Origin: Lentibacillus cibarius
Lineage (GTDB): Bacteria; Bacillota; Bacilli; Bacillales; Amphibacillaceae
NCBI RefSeq assembly: GCF_005887555.1
Contig: NZ_VCIA01000001.1
Span: forward strand, 1,054,001 to 1,118,000
DNA: 64,000 bases
Direction: 5' to 3'
Position numbers and translations under genes: made by a program. How positions within the stretch are numbered: position 1 is the stretch's first letter; the number at the start of each line of letters is the position of its first letter. The notes under the pieces were generated by a model, which had not been told where the DNA came from, did not search any database, and saw nothing but the letters and a program-made list of their open reading frames with translations. This document shows positions 42,985 to 52,014 of this stretch, piece by piece.

Positions 42985-44661
42985 CTACATGCGGCCGGAG
43001 CGGATGATGGTGATGACCATGAGAATGAACATGAGTGTTGCGATGACGGCGCCGATTTCGATGATAGGAAGTTTCCATATGACCGTGCTTTGGTCGGTGA
43101 TGGCGGATCCGATAATCAGGCCTGCCATCAGAATGCTGAACGCGAGCATGATAATACTAAACGACAATCGGTTGCTGATTTTATCAAATCGGTCAAGAAA
43201 CCTTTCCGCTTGTTTCACATTAATATCAAGTCCGACTCTGCCTCGCTGGAGCGTCGACATAACGTCTTTTAAATCTTTAGGCAAACCGGAGAGGATTTCA
43301 ACGTTTTCCACGATTTCATTCATCGATTTCCGTAAAATCCGACGAGGGCTATACCGTCGTTTCAGTAGCTTTCTCGCATAAGGTTCCGCCGCTTTCATGA
43401 TGCTGAATTCGGGATCAAGCCTGCCAATCACCCCTTCCAGCGTCAAAATAGTTTTGCTCACCATCGCCATTTCGGATGGGATGTCAATAGCATGATGATA
43501 CGCCACCTGGAAGATTTCGATAATAACTTTCCCGAGGCTCATGTCCTTAAGCATGAGATTGGCATAACGTTCATGCAGTGCACCTAAATCACGCTGAAAC
43601 GCATTTATGTCCGTTTTTTCATCAATCAGATCCATTTTGGCAAACGTCCTGATCAGCGCTTGCGTATCACCATTATGTAAGTTATAAATGATGGATGAAA
43701 TATGATAAGTCATCCCCTCACTTAACCGTCCCACTTCACCGAAATCCAGAAAGGCTATCGTGTTCTTTGGTAAAATATACACATTTCCCGAATGCGGATC
43801 AGCATGGAAAAATCCTTCGTCAAGAATCTGCGTCAGCATCGCATCTGACAGCCGTTTTGCCAGCAGCTTCCGATCATAGCCTTCCGCATCAAGTGTCTCA
43901 ATATCAGAAATCTTAATTCCACTGATAGGTTCCATCGTCAGCACTTTTTGTGTTGTGAAATCCCAATAAATCGCCGGAACGCGAACACCTATCTTATTTT
44001 GAAACTGATTGGCGATTCGCTCGCCACTGTGTCCTTCTATCAAATAATCCAGTTCATTACGTAGAGAAAATGATAATTCCTGAATGATTGCCTGAATTCG
44101 ATATCGTTTCGCCCATTCGGTGCGTTCCTCCAGCAAGTTCCCGATCCTGACCAGTATTTCCATATCTGTTTCCACAATCGGTTTCAAACCGGGGCGCTGA
44201 ACTTTTATTACCACATCTTCTCCGGTAAAAAGCTTTGCAGCATGCACCTGACCAATCGACGCCGTGGCAAGCGGTTCTGGTTCCACATGAACAAAAAGAT
44301 GCTCCAGTTCATCGTCCAGCTCCGATTCGATCGTCTGCCGCACATGATCAAAAGGCAGCACCGTCACATGGTCCTGCAGCTTCTCCAGCTCAGTAATGAT
44401 TTCCCGCGGAAGGACGTCATGCCGTGTGCTGGCAACCTGCCCAAGCTTAATAAATGTTGGCCCAAGATCCTGCAGCGTATAGCGCAATCTCCTTCCAATA
44501 TTTTGCAGATTTACATTTGCATCCGTGGACTCATCCTTTTTCGATAAATCCCGATCCGTAATACCAATTCGATAAAGAACATAACCAAACCCATAACGAA
44601 TAAATGTATTAACAATCTCCTGATAACGCTTCGTATGCCTGAATTGCCTCTCAAACAGCAC
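42985..44661 (-). CDS. ABC1/UbiB/AarF-family atypical kinase
   Basis: 558 residues. UbiB-family signatures: the inhibitory KxGQ motif in PTFIKLGQVASTR, the Ala-rich loop in ATASIGQVHAAKL, the invariant Lys in VVIKVQRPGLKP, catalytic loop FHADPHSGNVY and DFG in IAFLDFGEVG. Two C-terminal membrane helices (SFSIIMLAFSILMAGLIIGS, then IGAVIATLMFILMVITII) anchor it. The family supports quinone synthesis or lipid handling through an ATPase activity. GTG 44661 is the start (GGGAG at spacing 8). Family A remnants lie on both sides of the gene. Confidence 0.93.
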   Translation of the reverse strand: MLFERQFRHTKRYQEIVNTFIRYGFGYVLYRIGITDRDLSKKDESTDANVNLQNIGRRLRYTLQDLGPTFIKLGQVASTRHDVLPREIITELEKLQDHVTVLPFDHVRQTIESELDDELEHLFVHVEPEPLATASIGQVHAAKLFTGEDVVIKVQRPGLKPIVETDMEILVRIGNLLEERTEWAKRYRIQAIIQELSFSLRNELDYLIEGHSGERIANQFQNKIGVRVPAIYWDFTTQKVLTMEPISGIKISDIETLDAEGYDRKLLAKRLSDAMLTQILDEGFFHADPHSGNVYILPKNTIAFLDFGEVGRLSEGMTYHISSIIYNLHNGDTQALIRTFAKMDLIDEKTDINAFQRDLGALHERYANLMLKDMSLGKVIIEIFQVAYHHAIDIPSEMAMVSKTILTLEGVIGRLDPEFSIMKAAEPYARKLLKRRYSPRRILRKSMNEIVENVEILSGLPKDLKDVMSTLQRGRVGLDINVKQAERFLDRFDKISNRLSFSIIMLAFSILMAGLIIGSAITDQSTVIWKLPIIEIGAVIATLMFILMVITIIRSGRM

Positions 44662-44670
44662 TCAATCAGC

Positions 44671-44699
44671 TCCCACGGGGACAGGTTCATTGTCCCAGT
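44671..44699. repeat. Family A repeat remnant
   Basis: CCCACGGGGACAGGTTCATT followed by GTCCCAG, just upstream of the UbiB start. Confidence 0.65.
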
Positions 44700-44788
44700 T
44701 ATAAATTCGTACTAGTATCTTATTTTAGCATAGTAAATGTCACGCCACCATGCTACCATTTCCTTTTCTGTTGGCTCACACATTTTGC

Positions 44789-44846
44789 CCGGGCCGCGCG
44801 AGTTTCCTGCTTTTCGCGTGAGTTTCGGCCCGAGCCGCGCGAACAC
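44789..44846. repeat. Family B repeat cluster
   Basis: GGGCCGCGCGAGTTTCC, then TTTTCGCGTGAGTTTCGGCC and CGAGCCGCGCGAA: three CGCG-GAGTTTC units about 22-24 bp apart. Same family as 50087-50161. Confidence 0.75.
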
Positions 44847-44911
44847 GAAAAAGGAGCTCTTATTACAAGCCCCTCTTCACTCCCGATTATTATCCATAAC
44901 TAGCATCTCAA

Positions 44912-45331
44912 TCAGGATACTTTGTTTTTAGCATTAATCGCATTGGATTCATGTACATGTTTGAATACGTTTACAATAAAGATAACAACAGCGATGGTGA
45001 CCATGGTTCCGCCGCCAAATACGAGGGTTTTTGTAAGGGCGCCCCAGCCGGGAAACGGACCTGGACGAACTTGAATCATAAACATACTCAAGAGCAAAAT
45101 CGGCAATCCGATGTTATACAGCCAGAAATGCCATATGCCGAGCTTACTGTTTGCTGCTTTGGGATAAAGTGTATAAACGACCCCTATAATTCCAATGGAT
45201 GCCCAGCCGGCCAAGTTGATGTGCGCATGTGCTGCTGCCCACTGAAGTTGAATCGTCGATGACATGAACATACCAACAGCAATGCCGAGAATAAAATAAA
45301 TCACGGCAATTTTAATCCACTTTGCTCCCAT
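44912..45331 (-). CDS. Short cytochrome c oxidase subunit I-like membrane protein
   Basis: 139 residues with four membrane segments. AVIYFILGIAVGMFMSSTIQ, then AAAHAHINLAGWASIGIIGV: this AHAHxNLxGW pattern is the first haem-ligand region of haem-copper oxidase subunit I, followed by YTLYPKAANS. It is only a quarter of a normal subunit I and lacks the rest of the catalytic core, so it is a stand-alone haem-binding or sensor-like protein known in Bacillaceae. GGGGGCT precedes ATG 45331. It is divergent from a MarR gene that may regulate it. Confidence 0.8.
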   Translation of the reverse strand: MGAKWIKIAVIYFILGIAVGMFMSSTIQLQWAAAHAHINLAGWASIGIIGVVYTLYPKAANSKLGIWHFWLYNIGLPILLLSMFMIQVRPGPFPGWGALTKTLVFGGGTMVTIAVVIFIVNVFKHVHESNAINAKNKVS

Positions 45332-45435
45332 TTTTAGCCCCCTATGGTAATTATTACTGAAAATTCCAATACTTTTGATTTATGTAAAATGTACCATATT
45401 ATGGAGCTTTGGTCAATGTGTTGACTTTAGAAGAC

Positions 45436-45464
45436 GTGACAACCAATAAGAACAAAGCTATAAT
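45436..45464 (+). promoter_or_regulatory. Sigma-A promoter of the marR-type gene
   Basis: GTGACA, 17 bases, TATAAT. The 45-bp stretch downstream leads to the ribosome site AAGGGGGG. Confidence 0.65.
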
Positions 45465-45491
45465 TGATAAAGAAATGTAAGGGGGGATCCC

Positions 45492-45926
45492 GTGCGACAT
45501 AACGACGATGTTATGGCAGATATTGTACTGGACATTGTCCGATTAGCTAACCTACTTGAACGATTAGGCGGTCAATACGCAAAAAACGGAGGACTTTCTA
45601 GCGTGTATCAGTATATGCTGCTGGCTATGCTGTCATTCCACGAAAGTCTATCCATGCGGGAGCTTCGGGAAAATACGTTGGTAACGAAACAGGCGATTAC
45701 GGGGTTAGTGGAGCGAATGAAAAAGACAGGTCACATTGACACATATACCGACCCTAATGACCGAAGAGTAACACGTGTTTATATTACTGCATTGGGGAAA
45801 CAGACACTGGAAGATATACGTCCGTATCGCAAGGCAGGCAATCGGGAAGCATTTTCCGTTTTGAACGAAGAGGAAATGACACAGCTCGCCACCATCCTAC
45901 CCAAATTGATTGACCATCTTAAATGA
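45492..45926 (+). CDS. MarR-family transcriptional regulator
   Basis: 144 residues with the winged-helix core: YMLLAMLSFHESLSMRELRE, then VTKQAITGLVERMKKTGHID, the wing DPNDRRVTRVYITALGK and a dimerisation helix. The start is GTG 45492 behind AAGGGGGG. It is divergent from the cytochrome oxidase I-like gene, so control of that gene or of itself is plausible. Confidence 0.92.
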   Translation: MRHNDDVMADIVLDIVRLANLLERLGGQYAKNGGLSSVYQYMLLAMLSFHESLSMRELRENTLVTKQAITGLVERMKKTGHIDTYTDPNDRRVTRVYITALGKQTLEDIRPYRKAGNREAFSVLNEEEMTQLATILPKLIDHLK

Positions 45927-45949
45927 GGAGCAAGGCCTCCTTGATCATC

Positions 45950-46140
45950 TGACCTTAATTGAGTGTCTGGACGAGCGGGCCAACGTTTTCTATGATGGTC
46001 AAGAATGGCTTTCGACCTATTCCGTGGAGTTCATGCAGAAAAAAAGAATGTTGCCAATGCCGGTCTGATTACAACACGAAAAATACGGACTTCCAGTACC
46101 CGCTGAAAAATCCGCATCTTAACAAACCGCTATTAGACTA
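45950..46140 (+). other. Possible gene relic
   Basis: Short coding-like stretches in different frames (FYDGQEWLSTYSVEFMQKK, ANAGLITT, TDFQYPLKNPHLNKPLL) suggest a decayed gene, but no family was recognised and there is no start. Nothing else is seen between marR and the HAD gene. Confidence 0.25.
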
Positions 46141-46189
46141 GCAATGATACTCGTGAAAAGCTATGTGTACTAGCACCGACAACGAAACA

Positions 46190-46969
46190 CTAATCCAGCA
46201 ACCCGACCATGCGCAACCCGTGCCAAAGACCGTCATCATTGACATGCTTGGTAACTGTGCCGGCTGCATTTTTCACAATATCAGGTGCATTGCCCATTGC
46301 GACGCTGTTTTTTACCGATTGAAGCATGGCCATGTCGTTCAACCCATCACCAAATGCATATACATCATCAGGCGACATCTGCAAATGCTGAACCAAATGA
46401 TTAATCCCCGCTGCTTTAGACCCACCGGCAGGAATGACATCTACAGAATAATCATGCCAGCGAATAAACTCCAAATGCCCGAATGTACGCATGTAGTCCG
46501 CTTCACTTCCATCCTCGCAAAACAACAGCGCTTGATACACGTCACCAACCCGATAAAATGCAGGATCATACATTACCTTCTGCTCAACCTTCAGCGAACG
46601 AATTGCCTTCTGAATATATGGATGGTGCGATGTATTGGAGAACCAATTATCATGCCCGAGATAAATTAACGGATGATTTCCCGCCGTAGCATGATGTTCC
46701 AATTCGTCAAGTACAGCAGTGTGTAACGGATTTTTGTATACCACATCATCATGATGGACCACATACTGACCATTGAGGCTGACATACGAATCCACTTCCA
46801 GCTCCTGTTGCAGTTTTCTGAACGTGAACGGCGCACGGCCTGTCGCAAAAGCCACAGTATGACCCGCTTGTTGCAGATTTGCAACCGCTAGCTTCGCCGA
46901 ATCCGGCACCTGCTTCTCTTCATTAAAAAGCGTCCCATCAATATCTAGGCAAATTAACTTTTTTGTCAT
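46190..46969 (-). CDS. Cof-type HAD-IIB hydrolase
   Basis: About 259 residues. HAD motif I LICLDIDGTLFNEEK at the N-terminus, motif II in AFATGRAPF, motif III Lys in SKAAGINHLV and motif IV YAFGDGLNDMAML. The C2-type cap is complete (family length ~260-280). These phosphatases act on sugar phosphates, nucleotides or flavin cofactors; substrate unknown. ATG 46969 has GTGAGGA. Longer in-frame starts lack a site. Confidence 0.92.
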   Translation of the reverse strand: MTKKLICLDIDGTLFNEEKQVPDSAKLAVANLQQAGHTVAFATGRAPFTFRKLQQELEVDSYVSLNGQYVVHHDDVVYKNPLHTAVLDELEHHATAGNHPLIYLGHDNWFSNTSHHPYIQKAIRSLKVEQKVMYDPAFYRVGDVYQALLFCEDGSEADYMRTFGHLEFIRWHDYSVDVIPAGGSKAAGINHLVQHLQMSPDDVYAFGDGLNDMAMLQSVKNSVAMGNAPDIVKNAAGTVTKHVNDDGLWHGLRMVGLLD

Positions 46970-47132
46970 AACCATCCTCACTTTTACAAAAGTACTGTTT
47001 CCTATTTTAGCATATTTGCCAGATTGCGGGGCAGGAAGTTGTTTCGCACGTGAGCTTTGGGAGCGGGGTTGATTCGGTTTAAGTTCGATCAAATCACCGC
47101 AAAATTCCGGCCAGGTTTAAGAGGCATGATGT

Positions 47133-47342
47133 TCATTCCTCATCCTCATCATAATCCTCATAAGATACTCGCCTAGTTGTTTCCGCTGATGGGCGCTTCT
47201 GCTGCGTGCTGTCTATACGGCCACTATAGGCATCATCCAGCGGCGTATAGCTATCCCCGCCGGAAACCTTTTTCCCGCGTATCATTTTGAAAAGTGTCAG
47301 GAAAACAACAAAAATGATTAAACCTATGAAAATATATGCCAT
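47133..47342 (-). CDS. Small single-pass membrane protein
   Basis: 69 residues: MAYIFIGLIIFVVFLTLFKM is one N-terminal membrane segment, then a hydrophilic tail ending in a Tyr/Asp/Glu-rich end (YEDYDEDEE). CGGAGGTG precedes ATG 47342. Function unknown; no known family was recognised. It lies between the cutC gene and the HAD gene on the same strand. Confidence 0.65.
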   Translation of the reverse strand: MAYIFIGLIIFVVFLTLFKMIRGKKVSGGDSYTPLDDAYSGRIDSTQQKRPSAETTRRVSYEDYDEDEE

Positions 47343-47388
47343 AAACACACCTCCGTTCAAGAAAAAGGATAAAAGGGAATTAGAAATA

Positions 47389-48084
47389 TCAACTAATAAC
47401 GTCCTTTACTTTTTGCATGATTTCCCGGTCAAAGCCATTGGAAAATTGCCCCTCAATCCGAACAGCTTTCCCGAAATGATACTGCTCGGCAGCTACTTGT
47501 TGGTGGACATCTGCAATCGTCGCGGCGCGCAGTCCTCCTCCCGGCATGATGCTTGGTCCGTTCATGCTGCTTGCCAATTGCACTAGCTTCTGAAGTTCGG
47601 CAGCTCCTTCAAGACAGTCCTTTTTACCACCGGACGTAAGAATCCGTTTCACATTCGCCGAATAAGCTGTCAAAGTATGGTACCCATCTTTTAATGATGG
47701 TACTTCATCAAAAGCCTTATGGAAAGTTATATCAAGCTGTGGGTATCTTTCTGTAAGATCATTCAACAAGGTCTCCTGAACGGTTCCATCGCGATGTAAT
47801 GCACCAAAAACAATCCGGTTCCCGCCTAATTCCAGTAACGCCTCAATGTCCCCTCGTATAACTTCCATATCATTCTCGGAATAATAAAAATGGAAGCTAT
47901 GTGGACGAATCATCACTTGAACAGGAATGGATACACTTGCCATCACTTGCTTCATCGTACCATAGCTAGGTGTCAATCCCCCCTCCGCAATAGCGGAAAC
48001 TAACTCCAGCCGATCGGCACCTAACTCCTCTGCTTGTTTAGCATCCTTAGCATTTTCAACAATCACTTCCAATGTCATATACAT
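47389..48084 (-). CDS. cutC: CutC family protein
   Basis: About 231 residues, a TIM-barrel. LEVIVENAKDAKQAEELGAD, RLELVSAIAEGGLTPS, MIRPHSFHFYYSENDMEVI, FGALHRDGTVQ and KRILTSGGKKDCLEGA are the family signatures. Linked to copper homeostasis in E. coli, but its biochemical role is not settled. AAGAGG and an ATG at 48084 set the likely start; ATG 48078 is an alternative. Confidence 0.9.
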   Translation of the reverse strand: MYMTLEVIVENAKDAKQAEELGADRLELVSAIAEGGLTPSYGTMKQVMASVSIPVQVMIRPHSFHFYYSENDMEVIRGDIEALLELGGNRIVFGALHRDGTVQETLLNDLTERYPQLDITFHKAFDEVPSLKDGYHTLTAYSANVKRILTSGGKKDCLEGAAELQKLVQLASSMNGPSIMPGGGLRAATIADVHQQVAAEQYHFGKAVRIEGQFSNGFDREIMQKVKDVIS

Positions 48085-48102
48085 CACCAACCTCTTTTAA
48101 TT

Positions 48103-48128
48103 AGCGAGACGTGAGGACAGGCTTGGCA
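48103..48128. repeat. Family A repeat remnant
   Basis: GCGAGACGTGAGGACAGGCT resembles the arm at 42652. The rest of 48091-48470 shows no recognised gene; a short open stretch around 48187-48360 has no ribosome site. Confidence 0.45.
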
Positions 48129-48470
48129 GCACCTCAATTTTTCTGTCATAATCTGTTCGTCTCTGTAAGCTATAAGTTTAACATTAGTGAAGATTCCAGT
48201 TCAATTTGGATTGTTAAAGTGGCACTCATTCAGGGGCCGGCGCGCAGGAAAATTTACAGACACACAGACAGGAAACATCTCTATAAACGATGGGATAAAG
48301 AAAGCTGCGATAGCGATTCAAAAGCGATTTTCTTTTCCAAGAGCGTTGTTATCGGCTAGGTTGTTTATTTCACGTATTTGAATCATCCATGTTTAGAGGT
48401 GGGGGTACTGCAGCGCATTCATACGTGATAAACTTAATCTAATTCGTATTACGCGTTGGGAGGAGATCTT

Positions 48471-50069
48471 ATGGAAAACCGCAACTGGTCTACACCCGAG
48501 GACTTGGAGAATCTACTTTGTGAGCTGGTAAGCTGGAACAGTGAAACCTTTTCAGAAGGGGAAAAAAGCTTTCCAGAAAAAGCATACCGCAAGTTGCGTA
48601 CGCTTCATTATTTTCAGGAATACCCTGAGCTGATTAGTCTGCATCAAGCTGACCTGGATCGAGCCTATTTGACCGCACTATACAAAAGTGACGACACCGT
48701 GCAAACCGTCGTCTTAATTAGCCATTTTGATACTGTACAGACAGAAGAGTATGGAGAGCTGCAGCCGCTAGCCTTCTATCCGGAGAAATTAACCGAAGCA
48801 CTGCAAGCATATAAAGGTATTCTTGATTCAGATGCCGTCTGTGATCTAGAATCCGGCGACTACCTGTTCGGGCGAGGTACAATGGATATGAAAATGGGTC
48901 TCGCCATGCATATGGCACTTTTGGAAAAAGCGAGCTCCGAACAATGGCCTATCAATCTGCTTTTGGTAACCGTACCTGATGAAGAAGTGAACTCTTCCGG
49001 CATGCGCAGCGCTGTCGGGACACTAGCGGATTTACAAAAAACGCATGCACTTGATTACCAATTATTTTTAAATAGCGAGCCATCCTTTACACAAACACCC
49101 GGCGATACGAATCACTATATTTACGCCGGGACAATGGGAAAAATCATGCCCGCCGCCCTATTTTATGGAAAGGAATCCCATGTTGGCGAGCCGCTAAAAG
49201 GTATGACCGCCAACTATATCGCGTCCTTCTTCACCCAACGGATGGAGTGGAACCCGCGCTTTCAGGAAGAACATCTTGGCGAACGGACACCATTGCCTGT
49301 ATCTTTACAACAGCGTGATTTGAAACAATATTACTCAACACAAACCCCTGCGAGCGCCCAGGCATTATATAACGTCTTTCTGCTACAACGATCTGCCGGC
49401 GACATCATGGACTTGTTCGAACAAATAGCAAACGAGGCCGCCGAAGCCTGCAATACCGCGTATCAGCAAGTCTGCGAGCATGAGCAGGTAGAAGGCCTTG
49501 GTGAGGTGCGTGTGTGGCGGTACGAACAGTTGGAAACTTACGCGCGCCAGCATTACGGGGATGCCTATGTGGAAAATATCCGAGCCGAGGTTAGTGCGGA
49601 TGCGACATTGGATGAGCGCGACAAATCGTTTCAAATTGCCGAGGAGCTCATGATTGGCTGCCAAGAACTCGCCCCGGCAATTGTTCTTTTGTTCGCACCA
49701 CCTTTTTATCCGGCCGTTAATACATCGGAAGCAACCGTGACAAAGAAAGGAATCCAACTGCTGGAGGACATAGGTAAACAACACGGCATCGACTTAAAAG
49801 CAATCCATTATTTTAATGGCATCTGTGATCTCAGCTATGTCAGCTATCAGGGCACAGATGATGGCTGGGTCAGCTATGAAAACAATACACCCGTCTGGGG
49901 AACGGATTACCTCATTCCATTTGACAAAATGAAACAGCTGCAAGCCCCCGTGCTGAACGTTGGCCCATTTGGCAAAGACCCGCACCAACTGACTGAACGC
50001 CTGCACAAACAAAGTGCATTCCACCATACACCCGCCATGATCGAACAGCTGATTAAAGAGTTGTTTTGA
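48471..50069 (+). CDS. rocB: RocB-like M20-family peptidase
   Basis: About 532 residues, RocB-type member of the M20 metallopeptidase family, associated with arginine utilisation in B. subtilis. Metal-site segments: VVLISHFDTV near residue 80, FGRGTMDMKMGLA and VPDEEVNSSGMRSA. The C-terminal part (YFNGICDLSYVSYQGTDDGW, then NVGPFGKDPHQLTERL) is the RocB-specific end. GGGAGGAGAT gives ATG 48471. No other roc gene is adjacent. Family B repeats follow immediately. Confidence 0.93.
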   Translation: MENRNWSTPEDLENLLCELVSWNSETFSEGEKSFPEKAYRKLRTLHYFQEYPELISLHQADLDRAYLTALYKSDDTVQTVVLISHFDTVQTEEYGELQPLAFYPEKLTEALQAYKGILDSDAVCDLESGDYLFGRGTMDMKMGLAMHMALLEKASSEQWPINLLLVTVPDEEVNSSGMRSAVGTLADLQKTHALDYQLFLNSEPSFTQTPGDTNHYIYAGTMGKIMPAALFYGKESHVGEPLKGMTANYIASFFTQRMEWNPRFQEEHLGERTPLPVSLQQRDLKQYYSTQTPASAQALYNVFLLQRSAGDIMDLFEQIANEAAEACNTAYQQVCEHEQVEGLGEVRVWRYEQLETYARQHYGDAYVENIRAEVSADATLDERDKSFQIAEELMIGCQELAPAIVLLFAPPFYPAVNTSEATVTKKGIQLLEDIGKQHGIDLKAIHYFNGICDLSYVSYQGTDDGWVSYENNTPVWGTDYLIPFDKMKQLQAPVLNVGPFGKDPHQLTERLHKQSAFHHTPAMIEQLIKELF

Positions 50070-50086
50070 TTGGTGTAAAGGGGGCA

Positions 50087-50161
50087 GGCCGCGCGACTTT
50101 CGGCTTGGGTCGCGCGAGTTTCCTGATTTTCGCGCGACTTTCGGCTTGGGCCGCGCGACTG
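50087..50161. repeat. Family B repeat cluster
   Basis: GGCCGCGCGACTTTCGGCTT, GGGTCGCGCGAGTTTCC, then TTTTCGCGCGACTTTCGGCT and GGGCCGCGCGACT: four CGCGCGA-STTTC units with ~23-bp spacing, arranged as two near-identical doublets. Confidence 0.85.
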
Positions 50162-50198
50162 TATTAGAACTGTGGAGGGCTTCAACAAGATTTTTTAG

Positions 50199-50272
50199 CC
50201 ACTTTAGCATATGGCACCGGAAGTGGTTAAAATGAATTGATTTTCGGCAGCGGCCGAAAATCGTCTACTAAA
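50199..50272. repeat. Two-hairpin element, copy 2
   Basis: First stem CCACTTTAGC...GGAAGTGG, then TTAAAATGAA, then second stem GATTTTCGGC...GCCGAAAATC followed by GTCTACTA. It aligns through most of its length with 30652-30729. A degenerate 21-bp unit (GCGCTTGAGTTGCCTTGCTG) follows at 50297-50316. The remainder of 50273-50604 holds no gene. Confidence 0.65.
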
Positions 50273-50604
50273 CGTACTAATGAACTAAGGTGCATGGCGC
50301 TTGAGTTGCCTTGCTGTTCGATTTATCTGTCTCCATCCCCTGCCAACATCCTTTGTCACTATTTCCCGGGAAATGACAAATTAACGCTACTTTTATTTCC
50401 TTCCACAACCAATATCACGTCGAGTTTTTCCAACGTTCGCAAATACGTCACATATTTTCAATTAAAATTCGTGCACAAGACTATAACCTTTTCTGTATTA
50501 ATGGTAAAATAGCAGGGAAAGATAATGTTGCCACGTAAACATGATACATATTTTACCTTAATCAGAAAAAGGTAAATTTATCACGATAAAGGAGTGGATT
50601 TTTC

Positions 50605-51492
50605 ATGCAACAGAGTCAACTTGAAAAAATGAAAAATGGAAATGGATTTATTGCTGCACTGGATCAGAGTGGCGGGAGTACGCCAAAGGCTCTGGCCCTA
50701 TACGGCGTTTCTGAGGATCAGTATACAACCAACGATGAAATGTTTGACTTGGTACACGAAATGCGGACGCGGATTATTACATCCCCAGCTTTCGATTCCG
50801 ACCGTATCATCGGGGCCATTTTGTTTGAGCAGACAATGGACCGTGAAATTGAAGGCATGTATACGGGAGATTATTTGGCCGAGAAGAAAGGTGTCGTACC
50901 ATTCCTAAAAGTCGATAAAGGGCTTGCTGATGAATCAAACGGCGTGCAGCTAATGAAGCCTATTGACGACCTGGACGACAAACTTAAACGGGCAAATGAG
51001 CGTCATATCTTTGGAACGAAAATGCGCTCCGTCATTAAAGAAGCGAACCCGGAAGGTATTAAAGCCGTGGTTGACCAGCAGTTTGAAATCGGCAAACAAA
51101 TTATTGCTGCCGGTCTTGTTCCAATCATCGAACCGGAAGTTGACATTAATAGCCCGGAAAAAGAAAAATGCGAAGAGCTTTTGAAGGCAGAAATTCGCAG
51201 CCATCTTGATCAACTTGGACAAGATGATCAAGTAATGCTGAAGTTGTCTATTCCTACTGTTGCCAACTTGTACAAAGAATTGATTGAGCATCCAAATGTT
51301 GTACGTGTTGTCGCCCTATCCGGTGGGTATTCCAGGGATGAAGCGAACGAAAAATTGAAAGAAAATAACGGTCTAATCGCTAGCTTCTCCCGGGCACTGA
51401 CACAGGATCTAAACGTCAACCAAACGGAAGAAGAATTTAACAAGGCACTCGGAGACGCTGTTGATTCCATTTATCAGGCTTCGATTAAGTAA
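50605..51492 (+). CDS. fda: Fructose-1,6-bisphosphate aldolase, class I
   Basis: 295 residues. [20 protein letters not shown] is the class I fda signature; [20 protein letters not shown], then [10 protein letters not shown] and [14 protein letters not shown], which provide the Schiff-base lysine region. It splits fructose bisphosphate without a metal. This type is found in staphylococci and halotolerant Bacillaceae, often beside a class II enzyme elsewhere. AAAGGAGTGG precedes ATG 50605. Monocistronic with a strong terminator. Confidence 0.95.
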   Translation: MQQSQLEKMKNGNGFIAALDQSGGSTPKALALYGVSEDQYTTNDEMFDLVHEMRTRIITSPAFDSDRIIGAILFEQTMDREIEGMYTGDYLAEKKGVVPFLKVDKGLADESNGVQLMKPIDDLDDKLKRANERHIFGTKMRSVIKEANPEGIKAVVDQQFEIGKQIIAAGLVPIIEPEVDINSPEKEKCEELLKAEIRSHLDQLGQDDQVMLKLSIPTVANLYKELIEHPNVVRVVALSGGYSRDEANEKLKENNGLIASFSRALTQDLNVNQTEEEFNKALGDAVDSIYQASIK

Positions 51493-51559
51493 TCGACTTT
51501 TAGATAAAGTGTTACGGATACGCGAAACAAACTATTATGCTACATGAACAGTCTTTACT

Positions 51560-51608
51560 AAACAACCCCCAGGAGTGAAATAATTCTTCCGGGGGTTGTT
51601 TGTTTTAT
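51560..51608 (+). terminator. Terminator after the aldolase gene
   Basis: AAACAACCCCC(AGGAG) pairs with (CTTCC)GGGGGTTGTTT and is followed by a T-rich tail. Confidence 0.92.
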
Positions 51609-51623
51609 TCGTCAAGTAATCCC

Positions 51624-51726
51624 GAACAAAGGCGAAAGCGCCCTTGCAGGCTAAGAACGCGACGTCCTGTGCGGGCGCCGGCACTAGTACGTCCTGTACG
51701 TCGGAGCCGGACGTGACTTAACCTTG
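51624..51726. repeat. Long imperfect palindrome, ~100 bp
   Basis: CCTTGCAGGCTAAGAACGCG and, in reverse complement, CTTGCAAGGTTAAGTCACG form the outer arms. The inner part holds ACGTCCTGTGCGGGCGCCGG and ACGTCCTGTACGTCGGAGCC, two direct copies. The whole can fold into one cruciform-like hairpin, like REP or MITE elements of Bacillaceae. It lies in the 520-bp gap between the aldolase and amidohydrolase genes; no gene was seen in the rest. Confidence 0.6.
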
Positions 51727-52014
51727 CAAGTAAAAGTTATATCGATAAATTTTATAGTTTCTTATCTTTCAAAAAAAGCAGCAACCAGGCTAAACAGTTG
51801 ACAGTTATTTCGGTTTTGTTGTTTTCTAAATATAAGTATTAGTCAACGCTTCTCCGATAACTACTAGCAAGCACGCAAATCATTTTACTTAAAGTCATTT
51901 ATAACGGAACTCAATTGGGGCTTTTAACTAAACTGTTATCTGAAATCTTCGCCTTTTGTTAAGAAGGCTGTCCCTCGCCCGGCACCGGCATATTTTGATT
52001 GGAGGATGATGAGG

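Noticed and set aside
48111..48381. Plus-strand open stretches upstream of rocB
   Set aside because: No ribosome site and no recognisable family; treated as intergenic.
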